Positions 14,601 to 29,075 of a stretch of 64,000 nucleotides of DNA are shown here, in pieces. Both the position numbers and the translations under genes were made by a program. Numbering within the stretch: the first letter of the stretch is position 1; every line of letters starts with the position of its first letter. The stretch comes from Trichoplax adhaerens (Eukaryota > Placozoa > Uniplacotomia > Trichoplacea > Trichoplacidae). The DNA lies in contig NW_002060948.1 of the NCBI RefSeq assembly GCF_000150275.1, positions 829,983 to 893,982 on the forward strand, in the 5' to 3' direction. The notes beneath the pieces were generated by a model. That model ran no database searches, was not told the DNA's origin, and saw only the letters and a program-made list of their open reading frames with translations.

Positions 14601-17600
14601 TATTAAAAGGATATACATGTCGTTATAGTTTTAACATGTAATAAAGGATATTACAACATTTTAAGAGGAATTATGATAAAATCCGAGATACTAATTTAAT
14701 TTATTTCCATGAGATTCAATTAGTAGTTACAGTTATTCTAGTTACTTATTAAAGGCTTCAACTTCCAATTTACGACTTTCATAACAACTACGTTTAATAA
14801 CTTCATTTAAAACAGCTCGCGCTCTGCTATCTTCTACTGTCTGGTTGTAATGCGTAACATCGTTATTCCGATGTAGATTTATTTCTCTAACCTAAACGAC
14901 ATAAACGAATAATTATAATACATTTCATAGCGTCTTATAAACATTGAAACATCTTCTATATTTAAACAAATTATAAGATTCTCTTGCTACAAGTGATGGT
15001 GGTGTTACTTGTAATTGGGTTATTCCACATTTAATGCCAATGTCGGTTAAGATTGTTTCTGTAGCTAACATTGCCTATTAATCATGAATGAAAGAGGGAA
15101 TAACATGACCATTGCTAGATACAAGACGAATTTTACCTTACATCAGTTCTTTAACACAGTTAAACTATATTCTTTCTTATTTAATGTAGGAAAATAGTAT
15201 ATTTTGTATATGTAAAAGATAGAATTCAAAGATATAAGTATTACTTGAGGTGATCCAAATCCTCTAAAGCCTGTATTGGATGGAATATTAGTTTTGCACA
15301 GATAACCAATAATTTCAACATTGGGAATATGATAGCAACTAAGACAGGTTAATATTGATCTTCCCATAACCTGCAAAGGGAAGTAAATATTACAGTGTTA
15401 CTCAAATAACTATTAAACGAGCCTTATTTATAAATAATGGTATATGCATGAGATATCTTCAGGCAGTAGGATAAACTAGCTATTCCTTTAATTACCCCAT
15501 GTGATACATCCCGTGTATTGCCACTGTTGGAATACATTTTCATTTTTAGGGCATTAATAACCCCATCATTGTTAAATCCAACCTACAGAAAAACACTTCA
15601 TGAAATTCTAGTTCGAAATTAGAAAAATTCTTGGTCATATTCATTATACCTTATATTTAAACATATAGGGATGCCTCGTTCCTGTTATAGACATATCGGT
15701 ATCTCTGTCTAAAACGCATCGAACAGGCCTTTTTGTTCTAAATTAGATGAGAAAAATTCCATAGAGCCAGATAGAAATCGTTTTTAATCTGGCTTTACTA
15801 CATAAGAACTTCTTCAGTCCTATAGTTAATCATTTTTATTTAAGCTTATAGATAATATTACGATAACTACCGTATTATTTTACTCACTTCTGAGCTGCAA
15901 TAGCACTTGCTACAGCTATAGGAATTCCACGCATATCCTTACCGCCAAATCCACCACCTATATAATATATTGCGAAAGCTTAGTATTAACAGAGTGCCGA
16001 TTCGATTACGTTTTGTTTTAGACCATGATGTTTAGTACCTATACTTATATAAGAATAGCATAATACCTAGACGCTTAACTCTACAAATCACCCTATTCGA
16101 AGGAACACCCAAAGCTTTAGCAACCGATTTTTGCGTACCAGAAGGATCTTGAGTTGATGAAAAAATTTCCATTTCTCCACTTTCTGCCTTAGGCAATGCT
16201 ACACATGATTGCGTTTCGAAGTAAAAATGTTCCTTGATATTGTAAAATAATTTATAATTGAATAATTAATTAGCGGTATGATTTCGACAAGGATATTTAG
16301 AAATACAAGTTACGTAACTAATGCGTAGATCATGTATTTATAAATGATAAAGATTTTGAATAAGATACGTAAAATATGTAGCTCATTCGGAAATCGTTTA
16401 AATTTATAGAATATTATCTAGTGAAAAGGTTAACTGTACCCACCTGGCCACCTACTGTAAATTCCCCCTCTATCGTTTTTTGTGATAACGTCAATTCACG
16501 CTCTACATCTCCTTTTCTAATTTGACGTGTTGGAGAGTAAAACGATTCTGCCGCTATTGCTTTCTGGATTAAAATAGATTAACGCAGAGTTACAATACGG
16601 CAAGATGTAATTGATACTTCTAGAGTGTAAGTCCTATTGTTATATGCTACTAAATTACAATGACGATAGATAGCATAATGTTTACCTCGATCGTTAGAAT
16701 AACTGGTAAATCTTCATATTCTATTTGTACAGCTTTGGCAGCTCTATTGGCATTATCTCTTGTATCAGCTAGGATTAATCCAATTAAGTGGCCTATGCAG
16801 GTAACCTAAACGTTTATATTAAATTATTAAAACTTATGAGATCAGTAAGCTAATATCAATGAAGATTAGTAGCATATATCGGCCAACTATAACTTTATAA
16901 GTATTAAATGTGTAGCTAAAAATATCTTGTTATTAGCAGCAGGTTACCAAAATAAAACTTAAATTTTTTTACCTAAATAATTTTAAGCAATTCACTTCTG
17001 TGCATAATTCATATAGGACGTATATTTTAATTAAACAAGTTATCAGTAAATAAAGGATTGCAACGTACCTCCTCTGTAGCGAAAATTTCCTCTCCGTATT
17101 CGATACATCCGCGATTGCAACCGGGTTTTATGTCATTAGCGCCAACATAATCGTACACGCCAGGCATGGATATCGCATCTTCATAATTTATTGACCTAGA
17201 ATAAAGGATCCACGATTGAATTGCTGTAAAGCTGTTATATTCTAAAGTACACGTTTAAACTACTGATAACTGACGTTGATACTTAATGAAATGCATTTCC
17301 TAATTCATAGTACATCACAAAATTACTTACCTAATTTTTGCGTGTGCATTCGTGCTTAAGACTAATCCGGCAAATAATTCATCTGTTTTAAAACATCAGA
17401 TTGAATATCGTTTTATTAGATGTACTTTTTGTATTCATATGCGATATCTTATTAGAGTGGATGCTTTATGATTTTTTACTAGAGTATTTAGGCATATCAT
17501 CGCAGTAAATAGCTTCTCCTGTAGCTTGTTTCATAGCAGAGGTATGCACCATGGGTTTTCTCATGGAACTGTGTTCTTGTTGACTACAATCTGACTTCTA

Positions 17601-20600
17601 CTCATGTTAACCATGAAATAAATAAAGAATAAGTACCGTATAAAGATATAAGATGAAATAAATGAAATTTTAGCAGACGTGATGCATTTAGTTATAATCT
17701 AGCTACAAAATTCGTCGCCATGGTAATTATTTTGGAACACTGAAAAGCAAGATATCGAACTACTAAAATATAGATTAACTGGATCTTATTAATTAAATTC
17801 AATATTCGGGTTATAATCTTAATTCTGAGCTATTTTCTACAGAATAATTCGGCAAATACATTCACATATTTAAATTAAAAATATCAATGATACCTCAAAT
17901 TCTTGATAGCCTTGAAAACGATTATGTTTAAAAACTGAAGCTGCACTTAAATAACTAGGCGGTATTCCTATATTTAGAAGTTCCTATAATTGTAAAATAT
18001 TCGCCCATTATTTACTACTGGTGATCATATTCATTTGATAAATTGATTTTGGATAATTCTGAGAAAGTTTATTTATCCCGTTAGAGTACGTAGATCGATA
18101 TCACTTATCGACTAAGTTTAGTAGTAATATCTAAGTGATACAGGTAATTACCACAATATGTTTCTATTACCTCAGAAGAGAGCAACTGAGACGAAACCAT
18201 CAGATAAAATTTCAAAAAGAAACTAGGGGCTAATATTTTCCTATATTCTACCATTCCTCCAGGAGTAGAAAACGCTAAAGGCATATCTTTACTTAGCAGT
18301 TGAATAACGATATCGGTCAAATTTTCATTCCATTCTCTAAATATTATATTAATTATAAGGATAAAAGCGTATGAATCACTTCATTTCTTCTTAACATTTT
18401 ATAAATTACATCTCGTTCTCTGTCTGTATACCCGATGTCGCAATATCTTATAAGCAATAATGTTAATGTCATAATATTACGCAAGCGATATTAAAACTGA
18501 GTAATTTCGAACACTTTGAAATACATATTTATGACTAATGACATTAAAAGTGTAAACACAATTTTGAAGGGCTTCATGGCCTAAAAAAATATAGAAGTCA
18601 ACTTTTGTAATTCTTTGTGTACCTGCCAACCAGGAAATCGCTAGTTTTACGAGCAATAATAGTAATTGGCGCCATACCACCGAAACTTAGTGTACAATCT
18701 CTAATAATATAATTACATCGAAGTGAATTTTTTTCTAGAGCCACCCTCATCCCTGCATTAACTATGGTAATATCGTCAGAACGTCGTCGAGCTTGTTTAA
18801 ATCCATGAAAATATTCATTCTAAAAGTTCACATCCAAACGTAATTATAAAGTTTATGCATATTGTATGTGATCGGTTGCGTGCCATAATATTGGGTTAGT
18901 AGCAATTTTACTATTAAGGAATAGAAACTTTGCACTTGTACCTGAGAAGTGTATGGAATAAGTATTGATTCGATTATTTCATCAGGTTTAAGACAAGTTT
19001 TTCGATATCCAGTAAAAAAAGATTCATCCATAATCATAATTTTTCTTTCACCTTAAAAATGTCAAGATAATGGTGAACAATGATAATATTTTTGAACAAC
19101 ATATGTAGTCTTTAATTAAATTTCAGGCCTATAAGTGATGCATTTAGTGAAATTGCATATCAATACACGGTAGTTCAGTGCAATATAAATATAATAATGT
19201 ATGATTCTGAAACTTCCACACTTCTTACCTTCAGCTGATTGAATGTACAATCTCGACTTTGACGCCAGAAGTAAAGGATTTAAATCAGAAATTGGACTTG
19301 CGGTCACGATATTGCCAGCGATACTCTAAAAAAATTTATAACGTCTGCTATAATTTTATTTGTAAACGTTACAAAGATTCATATCCTTTTATCGTTGTAT
19401 TCGGGATAAATAGGTCAATATCTGAAGCTAATAACAACTTGCTATTAATTACTGTCTTGATAACGATTAAACTACGGTGATAGCGAACAAAAATAATACA
19501 TACGCCGACATTTCTAACTTGATGGCCTGCAAACCAGCGTAACATCTCCACAATTGCTGCAAATGTCCTCGTCTTATATTCTGTTTTATAAAATATCGTT
19601 TCACTAAGATTTTACTTTACATCAGCTAATTAAATATTATCTATTTATACAATTAGATTAAAATATTTATGGTGTATATGTTTTAAAAGTAATGTACCAT
19701 TACTAGTAAATATATCACATTCAACTAAATGCTTTACAATACAGTACTATGAATTTAGTGATTTTGATGTTTAAAATTTAGTGTTGCAGTCTAATGATCG
19801 TGCTGATACAAATCTTTGCAATTTGGCCTACTAAATAAGTATACACACTACGGTACATACCTGGTAACTTATCTATAGCATCATTCATTATTTCATTTAA
19901 TTTTGTTAGTGTAATACACCCTCCAATTTCAATTCCTTCTGCAGTGTGCTTAACTATATTTAATTCTGGGATTTCAGTGGGGCTAATTATAACTGGGTAG
20001 TGAAGTCCTTTGAATTTCATTTCTATTCCTGCAAATTATCAAATAAACGATTATACCGTAAACTAGATCTAATATAACTACTGTAACTATCGTAATATTA
20101 GAAATGTATTATTTAAAGGTAAATGACCGTTTCGTAAGAAATCTTAAAAAAACAGTAATACCAACCGACTTCTGTATTTCCAACTACCAACTTCGCCCTA
20201 GGATATTTTTTTTTAAGTAACAATAATTCTTCCAGAGAGCTTGGTCTAAACCAAGTCATAGTGTTACCAACAATACGCAAGCTTTCTACTGGCATATCTC
20301 TCGTAATCTATAAGTACAAAAATGGTAATATGAAGATCGGTACAATGAAACACTCTTTCTTAGTATCGTAAAATTGCCACACCATTAGTTCTGGCGGAAA
20401 AATTAATTCCTGAGATGGATCATATGCCGAAAAGCTTGATAGGTTGTATAACTTGTTATCCATATTATTCTATCGTGATGTAAGTTATAAAAATATGAAT
20501 ATATAAATTAAATTGCAATCAGTAAATCTAAAGCAAACGGTATTAATGTATTAAATTTCCTGGTCATCGATTCGAATGTGTAAAAGTACATTAAAGAAAT

Positions 20601-23119
20601 AACTTTTATTTGAGGCGTTTACTATTGTACTACTACTGTACTTACCTTTAGAGTTTGGGATTCAGTTTCAATCTTTTCTTTCTGACAGCAGTAACTCTAA
20701 TAAGAAATAAAGTTAGGCTTCGCAATTAGTATCTACGTTGTCATTCTTTGTTATTAACAAAATTATGTTAGCATTCTATCGCGATATTTATAGTTTGAAT
20801 TAGGTAATAGCGATCTTAAAAAAGTGTCACTCAACATACTTTGCTAAAGGTTTTATATCCATCTAATATCGGTCGATAGCCCGTACATCGGCATAGATTA
20901 CCTAGAACCCATTAGTTTTAGATAGAGATTATTTTACATATGGTAAGCTTATTCCATCATAAGTGTGGCAAGAGTTTAAAAAATGAAGTATGAATACAAG
21001 TGTAAGAATTAGGTAGAAGCAATAATTACTAATGTATTCTATGTTGAGCAATGATCATATTTTTATAGTGAAGTAAACTAAGGTTAGAAGGTTAAATATC
21101 ACATTTTATCTGGCCTTATAATTTAAGTGGCTGACTGTACAGAATAAGATGCTATAAGATGTTGCTCTATTGATCTATTAGTACAAACTTGAACAGGCTT
21201 CTTCAATCTCTTCTTCTGTTGGCTCCGGATTATTTCGTAATAGAGCATACATAGACATAGCAAACCCAGGAGTACAAAATCCGCACTGAGATCCATGTGC
21301 TTTAGCAATACGTTCCTAATATGAGTGATGACATCAAGTAGTGTAAAGAATCCTGTTTACTTCCTAATATTCTAATCTACATTATTATACAGTCGCAGCA
21401 TATACATGGCCATTTCAGTTGGAATTATATTCTAAATTTAAAGATTATTGAGCAGTCAATATATTAGCATCAGAATCCTAATCGTGTAAACACGATGAAC
21501 CTCGGGATTGATATACTATTTGATTCTTGACTAAAATATTATCAAAAAACAGCCTATTTACTGAGATGGCTATGTATGTGTTATGCATCCGGCCAATAAT
21601 TTCACTAATGATTCTTACAATGTAGTATATGCATAAAGTATTCAGGGACTTCCAGAAACCTATCGTGTATTACTAATAAACTATACTTTAGTTTATAACC
21701 TTTGCGAGTATTATTGAGGCTGTTAATATCGTTTCGAAGAGAAGTACTGGGTGCATCATCTTTTATAGATAATATTTACATGACTAGTTTGTACTTACGA
21801 CTATCATCAGGCGGATATATGAGGAAATGATGAGATTTGTTGCAGCATTTATCGATTATATATATTACTATTTGTTGCATTACCAAGTTAGAAAAGTATT
21901 TGTGCTTATCAGTTACCTGTACAGGATGTAATTTAGATTCCATATTCCCAATTCCTTCTATTGTAGTTACAGCGGTATGATGCAAGATGCATAATGGGGT
22001 AAGACAAGAATTAACAGCGTAATGACTGATATTAATTTAAAGAAAACAAGTCCAAAATATCAAAGCTAGATTACGAATTAGGTGATTGTATTTATTACAA
22101 CTGTAACAATGCAGTAGTATACTTAGTAGATATATATATAATATATATATATATGAAGCAGATCGCATTTTAAAATTTGCATACTAGATATATTAAATTA
22201 TATGTTCTACAAATAATGTTAATACTGTTTATCGGATACATGATCTTCTTTTCGTATCGATGATATTTCGATACTACAACAGTACAAGCTCCACATCCAC
22301 CTTCTCCACATACTAGTTTGGTTCCAGTTAATTTTACTAATGGTTTATTTAAGGAACTAATAAGATTCGGGATTGATATCAGACATATCAGATTACATAG
22401 AAGAGATTACGACTTCCAGTCTTTAAAGATTCCTTCTAGCGCAATACAGATAAGTACCGTAGGATACAAACTAGAGCAATATATAATTATAGATGTGTGT
22501 TATATGCCACGTGCATACCCACGCAATGAATAAGATTAGTAGGCATAGATTTCTAGACTTGTAGACATCACATGTCTGGAAGTCCTTGATATTAGATTCT
22601 ATTTCTGTACTTCTAGCAAAACTTACCTAAAAAAGTGGTTACTATATCTAATATACATACAGCACTTGAACAAAAGGCATCATGCATTTTGTATATTCGT
22701 GTTTCACTACTAACATTACATCAATTAAAATCAGCGTGATGAAATAAATATCAGATTTTATACTATTGATATTTAAAAGTATTGGAATAAGAAACTTCCG
22801 TAAAATTAAATCTGTGCAAGCCGTTATTTTAGCTTTTGAATAGAATGAATCTGCCATGAGATCATTTTCTCTTTCTCTCTCTTAAGTAATTAAGTCAGAA
22901 TGACTTGATAGACTCTCGTCCTAATATGGTAGTATATCTACACGAATTCTACAGTCTTAGCTCGATCAATGATGACTCAGTTTTTAACTTATGGATAAAA
23001 ATTAAATTTGATGTGAGATTGGCATTAATACCGTAATTTAGAAATTAGTTAAAGACTTTTACTTTAACATTTTCATAAAGATGACTAGAGATGATAAACT
23101 ATGGCAACGTACAGCAGTG

Positions 23120-23154
<35 letters not shown>

Positions 23155-25279
23155 TACTGTTTCTCTTTACATGATACTACATATTCGAGGTAGGACAGTT
23201 TAGTAAGGATGGAATAGTTGCGATATACAGTACTAAATTTGGTCGAACCTATACCTAGATTTAGAAATTGTACCTTCATTACTGTAACATAAAAATAACA
23301 TGGTTCTTTGTAAGGAATATTTGTTAAACTAATATAATAAAGCATACGATCAAATGGAAGTCATTCATACTGTAACAATAACAATATTTATTAAATATGG
23401 TTAAATCTTTTCGCTAACCATGAATCAGTGATATTGTAGGGATATTAGAAAGTATCAATTTGGTGAATTACCTTACTCCATTATTTCCTAATAAATTCAA
23501 TACTACTTATTCTTATTAATGCTTTTCCAGATACTGTATTTGTCTTATTTACGCTGCTGTATGACAATCGATAATTGTAGTTGAGGACTAGCACTGTTAC
23601 TATTAGCTTTGAAAATAAACAATCAGATTTGTTCCTGATCATGTTTATGACACTGTAAAAGATTATGTTTTACCAGGCTATCGAACTGTCATATATCTTG
23701 TGCATAACGAGAGCTATTACCTTTTGATCATTTTGAACAGCGAAACATGAATTTTTCTGTATAAAGTCGATGAGTAGCTAAAATCATTACTAGTATTTGG
23801 TAAATAAAAAGAGATTATTTGTATAGCTGCATTCTTATGTCGGTAGGATTATTGGAATGTACTGTTTAAAAATCTTGAAATCATTGGCAGTAGGTGAATT
23901 AAAAATGTGCTGTGAACTGATGTGGCTTTAAAATAATATACAGGGTTCTGTTGTAAACCATTCATGAATTTGCTCGCGTACTGGAGATAATGCAAATAAT
24001 TTTCATGTATCTTCCTGTGTTAAAATAAAAATAATTACTTTTACATTTTAGTACGTCATAAGACATTCCCATTTTACAGTGTACAGTACATACGTGTTTA
24101 TTATACGTACTGTACAGTACAACTTATTTCGAAATATTTAAAACTGCTGGTATTTTTGCTACCTAATTGGGTAATTTATATAGTCTGATGAAATTTTTCT
24201 TCTACATGGCAATGAATTAAAAACTGACGTAAACGTATTTACGGACGAAACCTTACTATCTACCACATCATTATCGTCGTCTACTTTGCATTTTAATAAC
24301 GTAAAAAATGAGCCATCGGTGTATCGTTGTCATTTATGAGGAAGGAGTTATATAAATGTAGTGCAGCCCCAAATGAGCTTAAGATTAAAAATTATTTAGA
24401 CATTTTACACAATCTAACAAAGAAACATTCAATTCATCTATTTTTGTACAATCCTATAAATTTTAGTCTTGAGCCCATTTGGAGCTACACTACAACGAAT
24501 TAATAATAATGTGCCAATATTTCGTAAATCGAAGGATCGATAGGTAGCGTACATGATGGATCATAAATGTAGATGTAAAATGAAAATAAAAATCAGCGAA
24601 TACTGATGAAATTAAAAGCAAAGTGAATCTATTCGCTATATTAATTAAAAATATTCTACTTAAACGTGAAGAGGATACATTGATCGCGCAGGAAACTCAA
24701 CAACGTCCATTCCGGTTGTACATTGTCTGTAACATACTAGAAAAGGGTTGGAATATTTTATAAGACATTTTTTTAATCCAGCTTAGATACAGAAGAATAC
24801 GTCTACTCTACCTATCATGTCTTTACTAGTATATATTGTCAATTTTGTTAACTAGACAAAGAGGATTTATTTCGAACATTTCTTATATCCAATATCGACG
24901 TGTTTTAACATTCTTGTTATTTCATTACAGCGAAAACTACATTACTCAATGATATTACTAAAGGCGATACGTAAAAGTAATCGTTTCCCTTAAGTTTATC
25001 GTAGCCATATTGAATATATTTTTGTCATCCATAGTACTGTATACTGTCGTTTACAATAGTTTGAGTTAATCTATCATACAATCTAAGATGTTAAGAGTGA
25101 GGCTGTAGCTTCCAATCATGATTATTACTATCAGTGATTTCCATTTACCATTATATCTAAAGACGTCTACCATTGAATTGATATATCTACTATCTTGTCT
25201 ATTATCAAGGTTAATTTTGTTTAGTCATGTATCTTACCTTAACGCCATTCACGTAAATCAAAATTTTCGATCCAGTCAT
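11699..25279 (-). CDS. XDH: Xanthine dehydrogenase (molybdo-flavo-iron-sulfur enzyme), many exons
   Basis: Oxidises hypoxanthine to xanthine and uric acid in purine catabolism. Exon 1 (25238-25279) encodes [14 protein letters not shown]; exon 2 (24679-24736) adds [13 protein letters not shown]; exon 3 starts at 22336 with [17 protein letters not shown], the first 2Fe-2S ligands. Then follow [21 protein letters not shown] (near 22010-21910), [10 protein letters not shown] (21290) and [10 protein letters not shown] (20890), the second 2Fe-2S cluster. The FAD domain includes [10 protein letters not shown] (20190), [26 protein letters not shown] and [15 protein letters not shown]; the FFxGYR loop is typical of NAD-dependent XDH. 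Molybdenum-domain landmarks are [20 protein letters not shown] (16230-16150), [11 protein letters not shown] (15950), [14 protein letters not shown] (15270), [10 protein letters not shown]-type sequence (14310), [15 protein letters not shown] (12470) and the catalytic-Glu block KGIGEPSL spanning the splice near 12212. The end is DPWTLTII then stop at 11699. The substrate Arg (FRGFG) is kept, but the Glu after GGFGGK is Asp. The Gly normally before NLCRC appears as Ser under the best splice model. Confidence 0.94.
22131..22156. repeat. (TA)n microsatellite in XDH intron 3
   Basis: About 26 bp of TA dinucleotides with one phase slip. Confidence 0.8.
23125..23152. repeat. (TA)n microsatellite in XDH intron 2
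   Basis: An uninterrupted run of TA dinucleotides of about 28 bp. Confidence 0.85.
24077..24122. repeat. Short (GTACW)n array inside XDH intron 2
   Basis: Two blocks containing AGTGTACAGTACAT and GTACTGTACAGTAC in the large second intron of XDH. This is one of the few arrays that is not close to a start codon. Confidence 0.65.
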
Positions 25280-28200
25280 AGTTCAGCAATATTTTCCGGC
25301 AGTAAATTATGATCAATAAAATTAGCTTTTAAGGATATTCTGCTTTGTTTCCTCAACAGTGAACGACTTTTTATTTCTTCAGAAAAAGACGATGTAAAAA
25401 CAAGAATATGAATGAGTTTCTTACCCTTTTTCACATTACGAAGTAGTACAATAATGAAAACCATGCTAGTAATTACTAACAATCCTTGGGTCGATTGATG
25501 ATATATATTTTAATGTTGATCATCTGTATCATGATCGGCAACGAATGTTTTAATTTCACTGTGTATATGTAGATCAATATTATACCTATTTCAATTTTTG
25601 AGTTGGATTATGATCAATATTGTCCTATGCAGTAGTGTTAAATACGGTTTAGATCGAATATCAATCGTTACGGTGTTTTAAAGGGTATGTGGAGCCATAT
25701 CCCAGAAAGAGACGAATTACTTTAACATACTGTAAGAATTTTTACCTACACGCTAAAATTGGATCTCCCTTATCCTTTACGAATGGTGTTATGTCAAAGC
25801 TTGATCAATCCGATTAGTTATTGTTTATCGCTTTTAGTCATCAGTCACTTTGACTCCGGTAAAGCTATGCAACTTTATAATTATTATTGTATTATTCTAA
25901 TGTTATACTATAATAATACAACTAGAGGCCTAGAGAAATTCTCTAGGGTACCTGGAGTACACCCCCAGCTAGCGCACAAGTACAATCTCAATGTTTACAT
26001 AGTTATTGTTTTTATTGCATCATGAATTTATGACGCATTAAACATTACAGAATGAAATTCGTTTCGCAATTCAATTAGAGTGCAGTATTGCACTGAGCTA
26101 ACAAGCCTCTCCTCTACTGCAGTACTGGAGCTGACGAAATGCTTTAGTAGAACAATAATAATAATAATAAATTACAATGGTACAAAAAAACATCATATGT
26201 TGTAAGACAATACAGTTTAGTGATGAAAGATAGACGAAAATTTGAACTACTAGAAACTAGAAAGAGAGTGCACCCTCAACACGGTGGTTGATGGACTCGA
26301 ATTTTGATCTTGATACTGTAGAGAATTTTGCGAAGTGAGGAGCGGTTCCATAGAGACGAGAATCGATGACAATGTCGTTATTTGACAAGAGTAGACCTAA
26401 TTATGATATCATGAATGATACAGAAATATTGCACTAGTCATCTGCTCTAGCAATATATGGATCTGCTCAAAGTGGTGACACTGTATGTAAAATGGTGCTT
26501 ATTGGAACCTTTATTACAATCATTTAATCCTATCCTTATAATAAGACTGAAAGCTTTAGTAAGCGTTGCAGATATCTAGCGATGTTTTCGTAAGCATATT
26601 TTAGTCCGAAATCAACTTACGATTAATTTCCAGAATAACTACCCAGTGGAAAAATGCTGATCCAATTTTCCGCAATTAACAAGCTGGAAAGTATTTGTTT
26701 TAACTGCCGTGGTAGCAAGACGGTAGGCAGCGAAAAATACTATTCTGTACGTACTACGAAAGAGTCTCAAGTTCTTGAAACTTGTACCTCACGAATTCAT
26801 AGAACAGTCAATGGCATATACGGCACAGCAACAAAGGGAGGGCCTATTTTACCATCTATGTCCGTCATGCAAGCAAATGCAACCAGGAAGGTCTCGTCTA
26901 TGGGATATATCGTAGAGGATAGCGCTCGTAATAGTATAGTACTTGCGAAGTCATGTCGTCACTAACAATTAAAAATGTATTCATATTAAATGGCTGTATG
27001 GTGCAAGCATAAAGCCTTATTAAGTACCTTAGCATCATGCTGCAATGTTAACTATATCAATAAAGGAGACTTATTAGACTGCTAGCGATTTAAGTTTTCT
27101 ATTCTAGGGTATGCTGATGAGCCAATAAACTACAACACATGTCGTATAATTAATACAACGTCATTATCATATTAAATATTGAATGAAATCTATATACTAT
27201 CCAAAATTAAGTTTCAAAAATACATTGGTTTCGTAATAGCTTCCTTTTTCTACCATTGCGACGATGACTGCAACATTGCATGGATTTAATTTACTTTGCT
27301 TACGTACGATCTAATGTCTTAGATGTTTAATCTATGCAAAGATTGAGCAAGCTGGTAGTGCAAATAATACAGAATTACTAATTGTGGAAAAAATCGTATT
27401 CTGAATGGTCGATTATAGCGTTCATAAATTGACTATTTATAATAATATTCTTTCAGCCTATTAAATCTTATATCCTAAGTCAATAGCCATATTCTCCGTA
27501 CAGTACTTCCTACTTTTACTACGTGTATATGGGCAAGTAACTTTTTATTTGTACTTAATGCACTATACACAGTACAGTATAGGATTTTCAGCTATTCCGT
27601 TATCGCAGTTCCTTAATAAATTGCCATCTGCAATAGGCGGGTTTTGCTTATATTTTGTAGCTCGTTAGCATATAGTACAAGTAAAGCAAATTTTAATGAT
27701 AAAGATCCACTCGACGGCGAAGTGGACATCTCTGGAATTATTTTTTGAGCCTTTTTGCGTGTACTGTATATCAATATTGAAGAAAAATAGTACTGTATAA
27801 TTATTTATAAAGATTAAGATTTGCTCAACAGCAGGATTGGGGTGCCTTCAATTACTTTTGAACTATTTCTTATAACAGTGGGCGAGAATGCTGTAATCAA
27901 TTTACCTAAATACAGGCACTTAACTATACCAGTAATAGAAATCGTAAACACGATATGTAGTGCTGGAAAAATGTAAATCTTTGCAAAATGTAGTAATACT
28001 GGTCTAACTGTTATAGATTTCTCAATCAATTAAATCACTAGAGGCTATTATGAATTTTCTCTAATTTTTTATATTGTATGTGTAGAATCATGGACTACCA
28101 AATACTCCTCACTACTCTATCATATTTATTATACTGTATACTCACTACTTTAAGCCACCTTGTTTATAACATCTATGCTGTATAGGGTAATTTAGAGTAT

Positions 28201-29075
28201 AAATATTGATCTGTAGAAAATCTTGAATAAAGCGCCCCTGAAGATATTGTGGCTTCTTGGTTGATCAGTATTACAGTATATAAACTTTTAAAGTTCTACT
28301 CACGGATCAAGATCAACTCTTATTTTTTAGGATTAATTATTATGCCTTCCAGTAATGATAACAATTTACTATTAGGCAATATAACCATGATTCTAACGCT
28401 GTAAAAGGGTAGCACGACAATTTAAACGATCTAAAGGCTCGGCCGACATTTCAAGAGTATTGCTAATGATTAAAATTGCATTGCTTTTACACAAGTTTAC
28501 TCCAACAGAGTTGTTAAAGCACATTCGAGTTGACCACTGTAAATGGTAGCGAAGATAACTCCTAAAGAAGTTTTATTTCAGATCGCATTTTTAGATGGTA
28601 GGAATTGATAATTATCAGGGATAATAAATACTTTATATCTCCATTCATTTTGCTGGTGATATCACGGTACAGTAATGAAGTTAAAATCATTTTTGCTTCG
28701 AACATATGATATTAAATGCGATTTTTGAGATGTTTTTATTCTATACCATTATTATGCTTATTATAATTGTTTGAGTCAATGACATAAGAAGGAATCGAAT
28801 ATTTTAAGGAGGAAATGGACAGTTAAGAAATTAAATTAGTTTCGGTTGACAGTCATAACGTCTTACCATATTTAATTTCGATCTTGATATATTTAAAGTA
28901 TGACTGATCTCATCATGACAGCCTAATTTTTACTTCTGCACGATATATATATATATAGCCTAATGCAGGATACTAATGGTAAAATTTGTAAAAGATTATA
29001 TCGTAACGTTTCCATATTTAGATATTCACTACGATTGGATGTCTTCCATTTAACATGATGATATTGTCACTTAAT
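25280..29075. other. Long intergenic region, no assignable gene
   Basis: Between the XDH start and the SLC35B2 stop. Open frames at 25759-26025 (+), 26654-26965 (+) and 27814-28029 (-) match no family I recognise. The 26654-26965 stretch is also partly open on the opposite strand, so strand and coding status are unclear. A near-palindrome lies at 25929-25947, a (TAA)n tract at about 26150-26172 and a (TA)n tract near 28943-28957. Exons of a diverged gene could be hidden here. Confidence 0.5.
26654..26965 (+). CDS. Unassigned 103-codon open frame (doubtful)
   Basis: An open frame of 103 codons with balanced composition (Ser, Thr, Cys and Arg rather than the Ile/Tyr-rich noise elsewhere), including SICFNCRGSK and a C-terminal KSCRH. 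No domain recognised. A minus-strand frame over 26965-26809 is also open and includes TDIDGKIGPPFVAVPYMP, so it may be coding on either strand or on neither. No transcript evidence is visible from sequence. Confidence 0.2.
   Translation: MLIQFSAINKLESICFNCRGSKTVGSEKYYSVRTTKESQVLETCTSRIHRTVNGIYGTATKGGPILPSMSVMQANATRKVSSMGYIVEDSARNSIVLAKSCRH

Noticed and set aside
11699-25279. Aldehyde oxidase instead of xanthine dehydrogenase
   Set aside because: The substrate Arg (FRGFG) and the FFxGYR loop are of XDH type; aldehyde oxidases lack the Arg and carry Val rather than an acidic residue after GGFGGK.
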